From Agelas oroides (taxonomy: Eukaryota; Porifera; Demospongiae; Agelasida; Agelasidae), in assembly GCA_949130485.1 (NCBI GenBank), contig OX422196.1:7898554-7962553 (forward strand): a stretch of DNA of 64,000 nt, given 5' to 3'. Positions within the stretch are counted from its first letter, which is position 1, and each line of letters begins with the position of its first letter. This document shows positions 1-9,475 of the stretch, piece by piece. The notes under the pieces were generated by a model. It searched no databases. It worked only from the letters and a program-made list of their open reading frames with translations, and was not told the DNA's origin. The position numbers were made by a program, and so were the translations under genes.

Positions 1-143
1 GTGATCGAAGTCGAATTGCTTATTACCCAAAACGGGTAATGACCAATGAGATTGGAATTGGGAGATCGGTAATCGGGGCGAGTGTGAGCGAGCCCCCTTC
101 TAGCGATGCTAACGGCGACTTTCTTTTATATATATATATATAT

Positions 144-340
144 GTAATAGTTATAGCACGGGGCCAGGGATTTATGGCAGTAAACAAACTGAGTCCGAGG
201 GCGAAGCCCGAGGACAAGGTTTGTTTACGTTGCCATAAATCCCTGGCAACCCGTGCTATAACTGTTATATGACCCACCTGATTGGTCCGAGTTCCGTATC
301 CTTGGTGACACAATATTTAAATTTTCAATAGCAACCATAG
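144..340. repeat. ~197-bp interspersed repeat, copy 1
   Basis: This stretch recurs almost unchanged at 1430-1627. Its first ~120 bases fold back on themselves: an arm at about 148-186 pairs with 223-263 around a short G/C-rich loop. The rest is unpaired and shared between the copies. Two copies about 1.1 kb apart in the same orientation point to a non-autonomous mobile element or a local duplication. No coding capacity is seen. Confidence 0.75.
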
Positions 341-602
341 TAGCGATGTCAGAGTTTCCAAAAGTATGCAAATGCTCTTCTACCCAGGCCATTTCTCCAC
401 AAAGTCTTAATGTATTCACATCAAATTTAGTATAGAGGTTCCTTAGAGGCTTGGGTATATTTCCTTGCACAGCTTTGTTAAAAATATCCGCCTCGATCAG
501 AACTGCACACAATTTTTTGGCACATCTCGCTACTTTTCTGCAAATTGTTGAAGTATTAAGACATTTTGTAATGCTGCTCACAGCTACTTTAATATTCAAC
601 AA
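330..602 (-). pseudogene. Unclassified ORF fragment next to repeat copy 1
   Basis: An open minus-strand frame of about 90 codons runs from 602 towards 330 and then enters the foldback repeat. It has ordinary globular composition, with residues such as KPLRNLYTKF and LCGEMAWVEEHLHTFGN, and is not low complexity. I do not recognise the family. It could be a piece of a transposon protein or an internal exon of a decayed gene. No convincing start or splice sites were found. Confidence 0.2.
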
Positions 603-805
603 AGCACAACCAGTTCTGTATACTAGAGTAGTTGCCCAATGGGATGGTACAGGTTTTTGATTGGAATCTTACTCCAACTTCCCCGGAAATGCAACTATTT
701 ATGGCCACAAAATGCCGTTTTTTAAGCATTTATCAAGCCTAGTGCAAGGATTATACTAGATATCTAAAATCCACAACCTTCATTGGACTGAATAGGTACA
801 GACTA

Positions 806-1225
806 CAGTGGCGGATCTAGAAATTTAGAAAGGGGGGTTACGTCACTGGAGCGCGCGAAGCGCGCCGGAAATTTTTGGGGTTGCCACGCCCACTTTCGGT
901 CACGTGAACGCATTCATACAATAATAGCTGGAAGGCCGAACCGAGGGGTCCGTCACAAAAAAATCTCGTACGCCGAGGCGCGCCGTGGCGGACTCCTCGG
1001 GCCGAACTGAAAATCTCGAAGCAACTTTAGGCCTAGTCAAACGTCTGGAGATCAGTAAGGAACTGATACGTGAGTGTGTAACTGTGCCTGGTTGTTGTTG
1101 CTGCATGCCACTGCTCATGGCATAATCATTTGATGGACTCGTGCAGTTATGTACGCAAAATACATTACTAGCCGCCAAAGGGGGGTGCATTTGCACCCCC
1201 CTTACCCCCCCTAAATCCGCCACTG
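806..1225. mobile_element. MITE with terminal inverted repeats and 5-bp target duplication
   Basis: The element starts CAGTGGCGGATCTAG and ends with CTAAATCCGCCACTG, near-perfect 15-bp terminal inverted repeats. Both sides are flanked by the same 5 bases, gacta (801-805 and 1226-1230), which looks like a target-site duplication. The 420-bp interior has no transposase. These termini resemble hAT-type elements; a 5-bp duplication fits the hAT5 group better than classical 8-bp hATs. The assignment is inference. Confidence 0.75.
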
Positions 1226-1429
1226 GACTATCCTTCACAGCGAGTTTCGTTCTGATCGGGCTTACAGCGGCTTCCGGAAAGGTAGTGACCGGAATATTGC
1301 GCTAAAATGACGTAGAAAAAATTTGGTAAACCAGTTACATTTCGAAGACCGTACCGCTTGCTGTATTCACCCAATCCCATTGATATGGGTACCGTTGGAA
1401 TCGCCATATTATGCTCTTTTCAAAAATAA

Positions 1430-1627
1430 GTAATAGTTATAGCACGGGGCCAGGGATTTATGGGAGTAAACGAACCGAGTCCGAGGGCGAAGCCCGAGGA
1501 CAAGGTTTGTTTACTGCCATAAATCCCTGGCAACCCGTGCTATATTTACTGTTATATGACCCACCTGATTGGTCCGAGTTCCGTATCCTTGGTGACACAA
1601 TATTTAAATTTTCAATAGCAACCATAG
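1430..1627. repeat. ~197-bp interspersed repeat, copy 2
   Basis: Second direct copy of the repeat at 144-340, differing at a few bases and small indels, with the same internal hairpin. Its right end abuts the recombinase-like coding fragment that follows. Confidence 0.75.
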
Positions 1628-1754
1628 CGACTGTGTTATTTTTTCATTCGACTGTAGCAACTTGTTCCTACGATCCTTACTGCCTTGGCCTCTGTGAATG
1701 GACCGACTGTCCAGGTGCGCTTCAACTAGAGGACACTCCACGCCCAACTTACCC

Positions 1755-2076
1755 GCTCGTTTCAGCCCCGCCTCCTCATTCTCCACCTGCAACAGCAAGC
1801 TCGAGCAGCCACTCCTCTCTTTGCGTTCAGCCCGAATCTACACGGTTTTAAATTCACCACAGAAGAAGATCTCTCCACTTTCGCTAAGGGACTAGTTCCT
1901 GAAAATACTACCAGGAGCACTAAGTGGGCCTTGAACACCTTCAGTGCTTGGATAAAGGAAAGAAATGCGAGGTATCCTGCCAATCCAGTTTGGGAATCCA
2001 TCTTGAAATACTCTCTGAGCGTCCACTGTCAGTCAGAAACAAGTCGCCAGAAACAACAACGCCCGAGATAAAAAGC
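1755..2076 (+). pseudogene. Crypton/KIAA1958-like recombinase N-terminal fragment
   Basis: One plus frame, open from about 1755 to a TAA near 2071, reads LFAFSPNLHGFKFTTEEDL and then a segment containing VPENTTRSTKWALNTFSAW. The pattern 'xxNTxxxTxxAxxxFxxWxxxRN' is the N-terminal, core-DNA-binding-like region of the tyrosine-recombinase-related proteins found in Cryptons and in domesticated KIAA1958/ZMYM/QRICH1 relatives. The catalytic domain is absent, so this is a fragment. The family match is by recognition only. Confidence 0.4.
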
Positions 2077-2690
2077 TTACACACAGTCTCCACTGACGCC
2101 AAACATTGAACTTACCGAGAATGAGCTCGACGAGCTATTCAGTTAATTTTAAGTCTATGCATAAACTACATGCATTGTAGCTACTCAGTATAGTACAGTA
2201 TGCATATGCCTGCATGTAGCTACATTTTGAATATGTTATACTGTTCATATCAGATGCTTTACTCATGATCATATGACTATTGCCCAAAGGGACAAATTTA
2301 TAGTCATAATTTCCCTTGTAGCCTTGAGGGGACAAATTATGACAGTTAAAGTCCACTCTGGCCTATGCATGAAGTATAGTAGGTGGGTTATATTATCAGA
2401 GAGTCGGTAGACTCTCTATGTAGGGATGGCGCCGACGCGCAATATATGCAATACTTAAGCAAAAGCCGTATAACTTCACCACAAACACGCTAAAAGCTTA
2501 TTTAAGCGCCCAGGCTTCCTCTTTGAGTGCCTTTGTGATCAGCAAGACTCATACAAGTGGCCAAAAGCCACGCGGAAGACAGCTAAACACAAAAGTGTGC
2601 GCTAGCAAAAGTGCCATTTTTCTTATTCTTCTTTCTTTGTTCCGACCACTTTGTAAATTATGATAACTCGAAAACGGCTCAAGTACTCAC
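2077..2690. other. Intergenic stretch without recognisable gene
   Basis: I see no exon supported by both splice signals and protein similarity here. It is A/T-rich, with only short open frames. Confidence 0.5.
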
Positions 2691-2789
2691 CTTGATTTTA
2701 GCACGAAACGGATGCTCATCACAGCGCTCAGCTTCCCAACCACTCAGCGTCTTCATAGCTTCAAATTCACCCTGGTCAACAAAAGCCAT
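2691..2789 (-). CDS. Possible first coding exon of an unrecognised gene
   Basis: From the ATG at 2789 a 33-codon frame (MAFVDQGEFEAMKTL...) runs to a strong donor (AAG|gtgagt) at 2690, ending in phase 0. A short upstream in-frame ATG ORF of 13 codons stops immediately before this start. No downstream exon could be joined in 1-2690, which is mostly repeat. The gene may have been broken by insertions, or this is a chance exon. No homology is recognised. Confidence 0.3.
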
Positions 2790-3585
2790 TCACAACACCC
2801 TGAGGCTGCTGTCCGTTGCGAAGGACGCCATTTTCTAATTTTGTACGCATGCGCACACGAAGTCTCGTTCCCAGACCGAAGACCACGGTCGTTGGTCTGG
2901 AAGCGAGAGTACACAAGCGAGCGGGCGGGCATGGTTGGCACGGTTTATTTCCCCCGCGGCATTGGGCAAGGCTTATGAACACCACGTAGGTAATGCGCTG
3001 CATTCAGCTGCCTACTTGTAGCTACACTAAAACTAGCCTACTCACAGCTTCAGTGAACTGTAAAGCTAGGATGGTCTGTTGTCAGTATGATAGTTTTCTG
3101 TGCTGCAGCTGGTCAGTCGTCATGTGATTGACAACTGAATCATGAAATTGTTTTCACAAAGTTTGGTACGGAGAGTGGTTGGCCCTTCATCAGGTTCTAG
3201 CTGGCTATATTGCACATACACTTTTCTCCAGGGAGGGCAGATGTCACACTGGAATCACTACTAAACTGTCAACGCCGCTTCAAGTTCTGGTGTTGTGGTT
3301 ACACTTGAAATATTCTTCTTAGGCTTAGGTCTAACTGTAACTGAGATTAATATCAAAAAAAGTACAGAAACAAGACTTAAAAAACATTAAAAATGTAAAA
3401 AGATGTAGGGATGGCATGCCAAAAAGTATGCGAACAAGGTAGGGATAATGCATGAAAGCAAAGGTCAACATATTGGCAAAGCTCCATCCCTACATCTTTT
3501 TCACACTGCAGTTAGACAGTGCATGGGGGTCTTCCTGAAATGTACCACAAGTTCACTCCAAACTTCACTGGCAGTTCATAGCTGT

Positions 3586-3645
3586 AGCCTCGTTCTCAGG
3601 CCACTTCCTAGTTCCTCCCTCAAGGCCTGGGAACGAGGCTACAAG
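3586..3645. repeat. TAGCCTCGTTCCCAGGC-family palindrome
   Basis: A gtagcctcgttctcaggcc arm pairs with ggcctgggaacgaggctac. It lies inside the foldback element at 3372-3944 and is one of two tandem copies; the second is at 3661-3719. Confidence 0.8.
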
Positions 3646-3660
3646 TTCACCAACTTTACT

Positions 3661-3719
3661 GCTGTAGCCTCGTTCTCAGACCCCTTCCTAGCTCCTCCCA
3701 CATGGCCTGGGAACGAGGA
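3661..3719. repeat. TAGCCTCGTTCCCAGGC-family palindrome
   Basis: Second copy inside the foldback element, same termini (tagcctcgttctcag ... ctgggaacgagg) but a different short centre. Confidence 0.75.
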
Positions 3720-4047
3720 GTATGATCCAGCATTTGTGTCTGGTATGTTTGCCTCGTACGTAGCTACCAGATAGCTACCAAGTAGCTCTCAAACACGCTG
3801 TCTAACTGCAGTGTGAAAAAGATGTAGGGATGGAGCTTTGCCAATATGTTGACCTTTGCATTCATGCATTATCCCTACCTTGTTCGCATACTTTTTGGCA
3901 TGCCATCCCTACATCTTTTTACATTTTTAATGTTTTTTAAGTCTTTATATTATGTGTCGTACGTCGTGCCGCATATCCTAAACTTATCCAATTTAACGCA
4001 CGTAACGTCAATAAAATACGTATAGTGCAGACGCCACGTGTTCTACA

Positions 4048-4461
4048 ATGGAGTCGTACAGCAATTCTTCAGCAAGAGTCCCCGAGTCATCACGGAACAG
4101 AGAAGACAGACTGCAGCGTAGAAGAGAGCGAGAGAGAGCTCGTCGTACCTCTGAAACCGCGGAACAGAGAGAGGAACGGCTGAGAGTGCGGAGAGCAAGA
4201 GATAGGGCTAGACGCGCCGCACAGACTGCCGAAGAGAGAGACGCCAGATTGCGGCAAATACGCGATAACCGATGTCAGAGTCTGGCAACTGAAAGCGAAG
4301 AGGAGAGAGCAGTTAGGCTTCAGCGGATGAGGGACAGGCTGGCCTCTGAGACTGAAGAGGAGAGAGCAGCCAGGCTACAGCGGATGAGTGCCAACCAACG
4401 TCACAGGTTGGCCTCTGAGACTGAAGAAGAGAGAAGACTCACACTAGCAATAACGCCGTGA
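4048..4461 (+). pseudogene. Helitron-associated arginine-rich repeat protein, truncated
   Basis: A 137-residue frame starts with an ATG at 4048. It is built of repeats rich in Arg and Glu (LASETEEERAARLQRMSANQ-type units), after an N-terminal part rich in RRRERERARR. STPR-like repeats of this kind precede PIF1-like helicases, Helitron helicases and zinc-finger ORFs in sponge and cnidarian Helitrons. Here only about three to four units remain before the frame ends in unrelated residues at 4440-4461. There it runs into the next fragment. I read it as a truncated relic. Confidence 0.5.
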
Positions 4462-4529
4462 ATATCTGCACTCTCCGCCTCAGAAATCCCACTTAAACTG
4501 TCAAACTCCAGCTTTCGCTTCTCTGCCAT
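4443..4529 (-). pseudogene. Possible RPA-like OB-fold ORF, first exon remnant
   Basis: From the ATG at 4529 a 29-codon frame (MAEKRKLEFDSLSG...ADIHGVIAS) ends at a donor (agt|gtgagt) in phase 0. The 'ADIHGVI.S' pattern resembles the start of RPA/OB-fold proteins carried by some Helitrons, which would fit the neighbouring fragment on the other strand. The two pieces meet tail-to-tail at 4443-4461, as if a deletion joined the ends of one element. The evidence is weak. Confidence 0.25.
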
Positions 4530-4572
4530 CACTAATCCACTTTTTCACACATCATATTCCACGTGGTTTAGA

Positions 4573-4797
4573 CCGCACCAGCCGCGCCGCACCAGCCGCT
4601 CCGCACCAGCCGCTCCGCACCAGCCGCTCCGCACCAGCCGCTCCGCACCAGCCGCTCCGCACCAGCCGCTCCGCACCAGCCGCTCCGCACCAGCCGCTCC
4701 GCACCAGCCGCTCCGCACCAGCCGCTCCGCACCAGCCGCTCCGCACCAGCCGCTCCGCACCAGCCGCTCCGCACCAGCCGCACCGCACCAGCCGCTC
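4573..4797. repeat. 14-bp tandem satellite, ~16 copies
   Basis: The unit ccgctccgcaccag repeats head to tail with very few changes. Because 14 is not a multiple of 3, all three minus frames are open and cycle through the same residues (RLVRSGWCGAAGAE). These open frames are an artefact of the repeat and are not genes. Confidence 0.9.
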
Positions 4798-4861
4798 TGC
4801 ACGCGCTTGCGCATCCATCGCATTCGAGCTCACGCTCGCCCCCACAATGCTGTGCATTCAC

Positions 4862-6370
4862 CTAGTTATTACGTATCACTTCCCTTACAGTGGTAAAATT
4901 TCTTCATCTGCATTCGGGTATCCGTACCTTTTTTGAGCGGGTTGGCTGCAAAATATTTTGATCGTTGCTAGGTTACATTGTCACAAAAGCGTACGCTGGC
5001 CCAAGAAATTCGACTTGGTTCACCAGACCGTTTCTCCTCGTGAGAGGGTGGGGTCTGGGGACGAGACTACACCCCCCCCCCCACGGCCGCTAAGCGGCCG
5101 CCGCGCTACAACTGTGCCCCCTCAAATTCGAAGTGCTTCCGCGGCGCCTATGCTAAGGGTGCAGAAGTTCGCCGCCGGAAGCGGCGTGCGTGGGCTGGTC
5201 GAGACTAGTATTTAACCATCGCACGAAGATGCTGTGTATTGTCACCTCTCTTTCCAAATTCCAACATATTGTGCTTGCATGCAGGGGATCGCGGTAAGTT
5301 ACTGAATCCGCATCTTGCATTATGTATTGCTGGATTGTTCTTTATGCATGCGAGTCTCGCTATTTTTTGCACGCGGAAAGCCCCGCGCGCAGGTGCAGGG
5401 TTTGCAGAATCTTTGCAACACTACTTCAAAACGTAAACAGTACTGCATGCGTTCCTATAGATATATGGTTGTGTACGCATTGTATGTGCATGTAGAAACA
5501 TCTTGTTCACAGCCGCACTGAATTACCACGCAAGCGGCTGCGTGTTGCAAGGCCTGCCCACGACGATTTCTGAATCGCTCACTGGTGGCGTCTGTCATGA
5601 TAAGTTTAACTTCACATCATAGTCACAAAACAAAGTACTTCTTGGGACAAGCTAGCTATTCGAAGCGGACGACGTCCACTCACTACTATATTTGAAGCCA
5701 GAAATTTGCAGCAAACGACGTCAACGGTCAACTCACACCAGCACAGCCTCCGTAATAAGGTTATGATGTAATGCTATATGAGCTACGGCGGGTTTCCGTA
5801 AGCCTCGAGTTCCGCATCCCTATATGCGCTAAGCTATATATACAATTCGCCATCTGACCGCAGACAACGTTGTGGATGACAGCAATACAGCATGAGTTCT
5901 TCTTTCACACAAAAGACTAGAACACCAGAATCTTCAAAGCAACAAGTGAATCCACTGTACCAGGACCTTATGAGCGCCGCATGAGCGGTTCATAAGCTCC
6001 TGACTGTACCATACACATAATTTTCGCAGGGCATGCAGCTGGCAGGGCACAAAGTTATCCCTCCATTTGACCAACAAAATTTGATTATGTAAAGCCAGTT
6101 AGGCCACAGCAGGGAAACTACCGCCCCGGCAGCACAGATTTCCTGATAGTTTCACCTCAAAACACAATACAATTCCGCACTGAATATTCACCTTTGGAAA
6201 ACACAGTAGAAACTTTCTTGTGTTTTTTTTACAGTTAATTGTGTTTTATTAATCCTGCGCCCGCCCGCACTGATTTTCAGCCATTTCCAGGATGAGAAAC
6301 AGGATATTTCCCTGCTATGGCCTTACGTATGGCCCATAGGCGGGTAGCGAATTGGAAGTGTACAGCTAGG
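4862..6370. other. Intergenic stretch without recognisable gene
   Basis: There are only short unrelated open frames. At 5020-5075 there is a half copy of the short palindrome family (ggggtctggggacgagacta) followed by a run of C. I see no conserved exon. Confidence 0.5.
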
Positions 6371-6371
6371 C

Positions 6372-6529
6372 TAGCCTCGTTCCCAGGCCTCCCCCGTTTT
6401 TACCTTTCGTTTGCGTTCACAATAATACACGGGAGTGGAAGACCGGCGCCGGTCTTCCGCTCCCGTGTATTATTGTGAACGCAAACGAAAGGTAAAAACG
6501 GGGGAGGCCTGGGAACGAGGCTACAGCTA
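6372..6529. repeat. 158-bp near-perfect palindrome, TAGCCTCGTT family (long form)
   Basis: The left arm starts agcctcgttcccaggcct and the right arm ends in its exact complement. The arms are about 76 bases and nearly perfect, meeting at gaccggcgccggtc. The interior motif (acctttcgtttgcgttcac) is shared with the copy at 51143-51303, so this is a defined long subfamily. As RNA it would form one continuous hairpin. Confidence 0.9.
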
Positions 6530-6651
6530 GGCCATGCTGTGCTGTGCGAAGCGTGATGGGCTATATGGTTTGGTAGTGCAAGATTTTTGTATACTGCATA
6601 GGCGTAGGAGCCGGTGTCATAAAATTTGGGGGCCCCCATGTTTATTTTCAC

Positions 6652-7398
6652 ATGCAGATGCCGTCAGCTCACACTTGGATTCAAACTGCATTCATGGGAC
6701 TTCTTATAGTGCATAGTATATCTGCCCAATCGTGTCCCTTCCAGGCTGCATTTTCCCTGATAGATGACCTAACGGTTCCTACTTCTATATTTGCCCAGTT
6801 TCCAGATCCTCAGCTAAACTTCTACACCGATGAACTGGGTTTCACAACTGCAGAAGCCGAACAAATAAGGGAGAATGCAATTCAACATTTCAGCACACAG
6901 TTTGGTCTTGACTTCTCCAACATTGAGCCTGAGCAGGGTCCTCGGAATCGACGATTCCTTGGAAATGCAACGTTGGAAAATGTGAAAGTACCCTTTAATA
7001 CCACACTTGTCTCCAACCGTTGGATAAACAATGGAAACACAAGGTCCAAGTGCTTTCCTGTAGGCAGTGGATATTTTCAGGTGACTTTCAACGGCACAGA
7101 CACACTACGAGGAGAGTACGGTGGTGAGGAAGGACGACCTGTGGATGTTGGTGACTTCATGGTGTATGGTTATTTCATCATTTACAATGCTTGTGCTCAG
7201 CAGCCAATACTGATTCGATTTCAGTCTAACATTCCAACTCGCGTACTGCCAGTTGAGGGATGGATTGTTCAGGAGCTTCGGCTCTACAACCGCCAGCTCG
7301 GTATGGGACGTTCTCAAAGCGTTTTCAAGAATAGGGCTAGCCCAACCGACCCAACAATGACCGTGATGGAGAGTCAACACGTGATGTCATTCCCATGA
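6652..7398 (+). CDS. Intronless secreted protein, family not recognised
   Basis: An uninterrupted 248-codon frame starts at the ATG at 6652; a second ATG at codon 3 is equally usable. The N terminus has a hydrophobic stretch (AFMGLLIVHSISA) and a plausible signal-peptidase site near residue 26, before a Cys. There are three N-glycosylation sequons (NAT, NTT, NGT) and few cysteines. The C-terminal half has a run with alternating hydrophobics (YGYFIIYNAC, PILIRFQSN) suggestive of a beta-rich fold. I do not recognise the family and assign no function. It is the only apparently intact gene in the first 11 kb and sits between mobile-element debris. Its lack of introns contrasts with most neighbours and could reflect retroposition or horizontal origin, both unproven. 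Confidence 0.6.
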   Translation: MQMPSAHTWIQTAFMGLLIVHSISAQSCPFQAAFSLIDDLTVPTSIFAQFPDPQLNFYTDELGFTTAEAEQIRENAIQHFSTQFGLDFSNIEPEQGPRNRRFLGNATLENVKVPFNTTLVSNRWINNGNTRSKCFPVGSGYFQVTFNGTDTLRGEYGGEEGRPVDVGDFMVYGYFIIYNACAQQPILIRFQSNIPTRVLPVEGWIVQELRLYNRQLGMGRSQSVFKNRASPTDPTMTVMESQHVMSFP

Positions 7399-7740
7399 TC
7401 GATGGATTTAGACTGTGTAACTGATGCATGGACATTCATATAACTCCAATTTTGCTATTAGAATCGGTTCCAAACTTGTTAAATCAATCTATATAAGAAT
7501 TTTTTTAGTCTTCTGTGTGCATACCATTAATAATACATGTACATACTAGGTGTATAGGTGTGCACATGCATTGATTTTTTTTTCTTAAAAACTTGTATAG
7601 TTCTGTGTGACTAGACATGCTAACCTCACTACTGGATATTGATAACTTACTGTAGAGTGTGTCAAAACGAGAACCAAGAGTTTATTGGCTAATGTAAGTT
7701 GTCAGTATCCAGTACTATATAATTAGCATACGTCTAACTC
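7399..7740. other. 3' flank of the secreted-protein gene
   Basis: A/T-rich sequence with poly-T runs. A small imperfect palindrome occurs at about 7622-7715 (cactactggatattgataactta against taagttgtcagtatccagta). No gene seen. Confidence 0.4.
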
Positions 7741-8775
7741 ATGCTAATGTATGGGAGTCAATGGGGAAGCCTTGCAGCTGCGCGCAGTTTATTATTTTTT
7801 ACTACAAGTCACGACAATCCGTATCAGTACTACAAGTCACGTGAGAATCCGTATCAGGTACTACAAGTCACGCGAGAATCGGTACTACAAGTCACGTGCG
7901 CTGCGTCTGAACGTGCAATGAAATCGAAGGCTCGTATGATTATATAATTATCACCATAGAACAAAGCTATACCGGAAAATATCACGAGTTTGTTGCCGTC
8001 TGTATTGTTACGAGTGTGCGAGTTCGATTTCATTGCACGTTCAGACGCAGCGCACGTGACTTGTAGTACCTGATACGGATTCTCGCGTGACTTGCTTTTT
8101 ATAAACTGCGCGCAGCTGTAAGGCTTCCCCATTGACTCCCATACATTAGCGTGAGTTAGACGTATGATAAAAAATCATTATCACCATAGTACCAAGCTAT
8201 ACCGGAAAAAAACATCACTCGTTTGTTGCCGTTGGCATTGTTACTCGTACTGCGCACTCGTAACAATACAGACGGCAACAAACTCGTGATATTTTCCGGT
8301 ATAGCTTTGTACTATGGTGATAATAATTTTATCATACGAACCTTCGATTTCATTGCACGTTCAGACGCAGCGCACGTGACTTGTAGTACCTGATACGGAT
8401 TCTCGCGTGACTTGCAGTGCTGATATGGATTGTTGCGTGACTTGTAGTAAAAAATACGGCTTTTTATAAACTGCGTGCAGCTGCAAGGCTTCCCCATTGA
8501 CTCCCATACATTAGCGTGAGTTAGACGTATGATAAATATAATTATCACCATAGTACAAAGCTATACCGGAAAATATCACGAGTTTGTTGCTGTCTGTATT
8601 GTTACGAGTGCGCAGCACGAGTAACAATGCCAACGGCAACAAACGAGTGCATGTTCAGACGCAGCACACGTGACTTGTAGTACCTGATACGGATTCTCGC
8701 GTGACTTGCAGTACTGATACGGATTCTCGCGTGACTTGTAGACGATAAACTGCGCGCAGCTGCAAGTGACGTCAC
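7741..8775. repeat. Complex of nested direct and inverted repeats
   Basis: The region is built from a few modules in both orientations. One is a terminal module (atgctaatgtatgggagtca and its complement at about 8130-8150 and 8490-8520). Another is an array of 25-30-bp units (gatacggattctcgcgtgac, or its complement), present two to four times per block. A third is a module including cgttcagacgcagcgcacgtg, and a fourth a pairing stretch (atcaccatag...gctataccggaaaa). Three blocks, about 7741-7960, 7970-8330 and 8330-8775, are partial inverted copies of each other. Open frames here are by-products of the repeats. Confidence 0.8.
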
Positions 8776-8865
8776 AGGGGGCGTGGCTTCCCTTAATTTT
8801 GATGCTACAGAGCTGCGAATTTTTATTAAAAAATGTCCAATGTTTGGTCCAGATGTTCTGTGGGT

Positions 8866-9046
8866 TGTCAGTTGTAAGGTATGATTTGGGCTCAGGTTGC
8901 TTATGCAATTAGCCTCTAGTACCAAAGTAAGCTTCTCATAACCACTGCAACCAAGGTAACCACTTAGTGGTTAAAACAACCAATGATTTTTTGCAGTGAT
9001 ATATAAGCAACCTGAACCCAAATCATACTTTATACAACTGACAACC
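8866..9046. mobile_element. Foldback element, related to the one in the LTR
   Basis: The left arm (gtcagttgtaaggtatgatt) pairs with the right arm (aatcatactttatacaactgac). Inside, 'accaaagtaagcttctcat' and 'ccactgcaaccaaggtaacc' resemble the interior of the element at 10303-10735, so both belong to one family of MITE-like foldbacks. Confidence 0.65.
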
Positions 9047-9315
9047 TTAGAACATCTGTGAGGAAGAGACTACTCATAAGCTCCTGACTTCAAAAATATG
9101 ATGCTTTTGTGGTGACTCTCTCACAGATGTGCACTTTTTATTATATCTGCAAGATCATGGTTGTTACTGCATGCTCTTTGATACATGCAGGTGTGACCTC
9201 TTTCAAAGATATATACCTACATTTGCAATATCATGGTTGTGAGATGTCATGGAAGCTTCCTCCTTGGTTTTCTTATGCAATTACAATACATACTCTGTAA
9301 AAACTAAATAGTGAA

Positions 9316-9475
9316 CATCACTACCTGGTAACTAGTGAAGTTTGTGGCAATTGTCAGTCACTACCTGGTAGCTAGTGAAGTTTGTGGCAATTGTCAGTCA
9401 CTACCTGGTAGCTAGTGAAGTTTGTGGCAATTGTCAGTCACTACCTGGTAGCTAGTGAAGTTTGTGGCAATTTCT
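9316..9475. repeat. 40-bp tandem repeat, 4 copies
   Basis: The unit cactacctggtagctagtg + aagtttgtggcaattgtcagt-type sequence (40 bp) repeats four times. The last copy runs directly into the retrotransposon integrase fragment. Confidence 0.9.

Larger units (their letters stand above)
3372..3944. mobile_element. Long foldback element with ~145-bp inverted arms
   Basis: About 145 bases at the left (3372-3519) reappear as a nearly exact reverse complement at the right (3798-3944), including 'agatgtagggatggcatgcc' and its complement. The ~280-bp centre is unpaired and carries two copies of the short TAGCCTCGTT palindrome family. This fits a non-autonomous foldback or MITE element that was itself invaded. 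No ORF with known similarity. Confidence 0.8.

Noticed and set aside
4545-4861. Three overlapping minus-strand ORFs of ~95 residues with RLVRSGWCGAAGAE repeats
   Set aside because: They are one 14-bp satellite read in three frames; no frame is preferred and no start or splice context supports translation.
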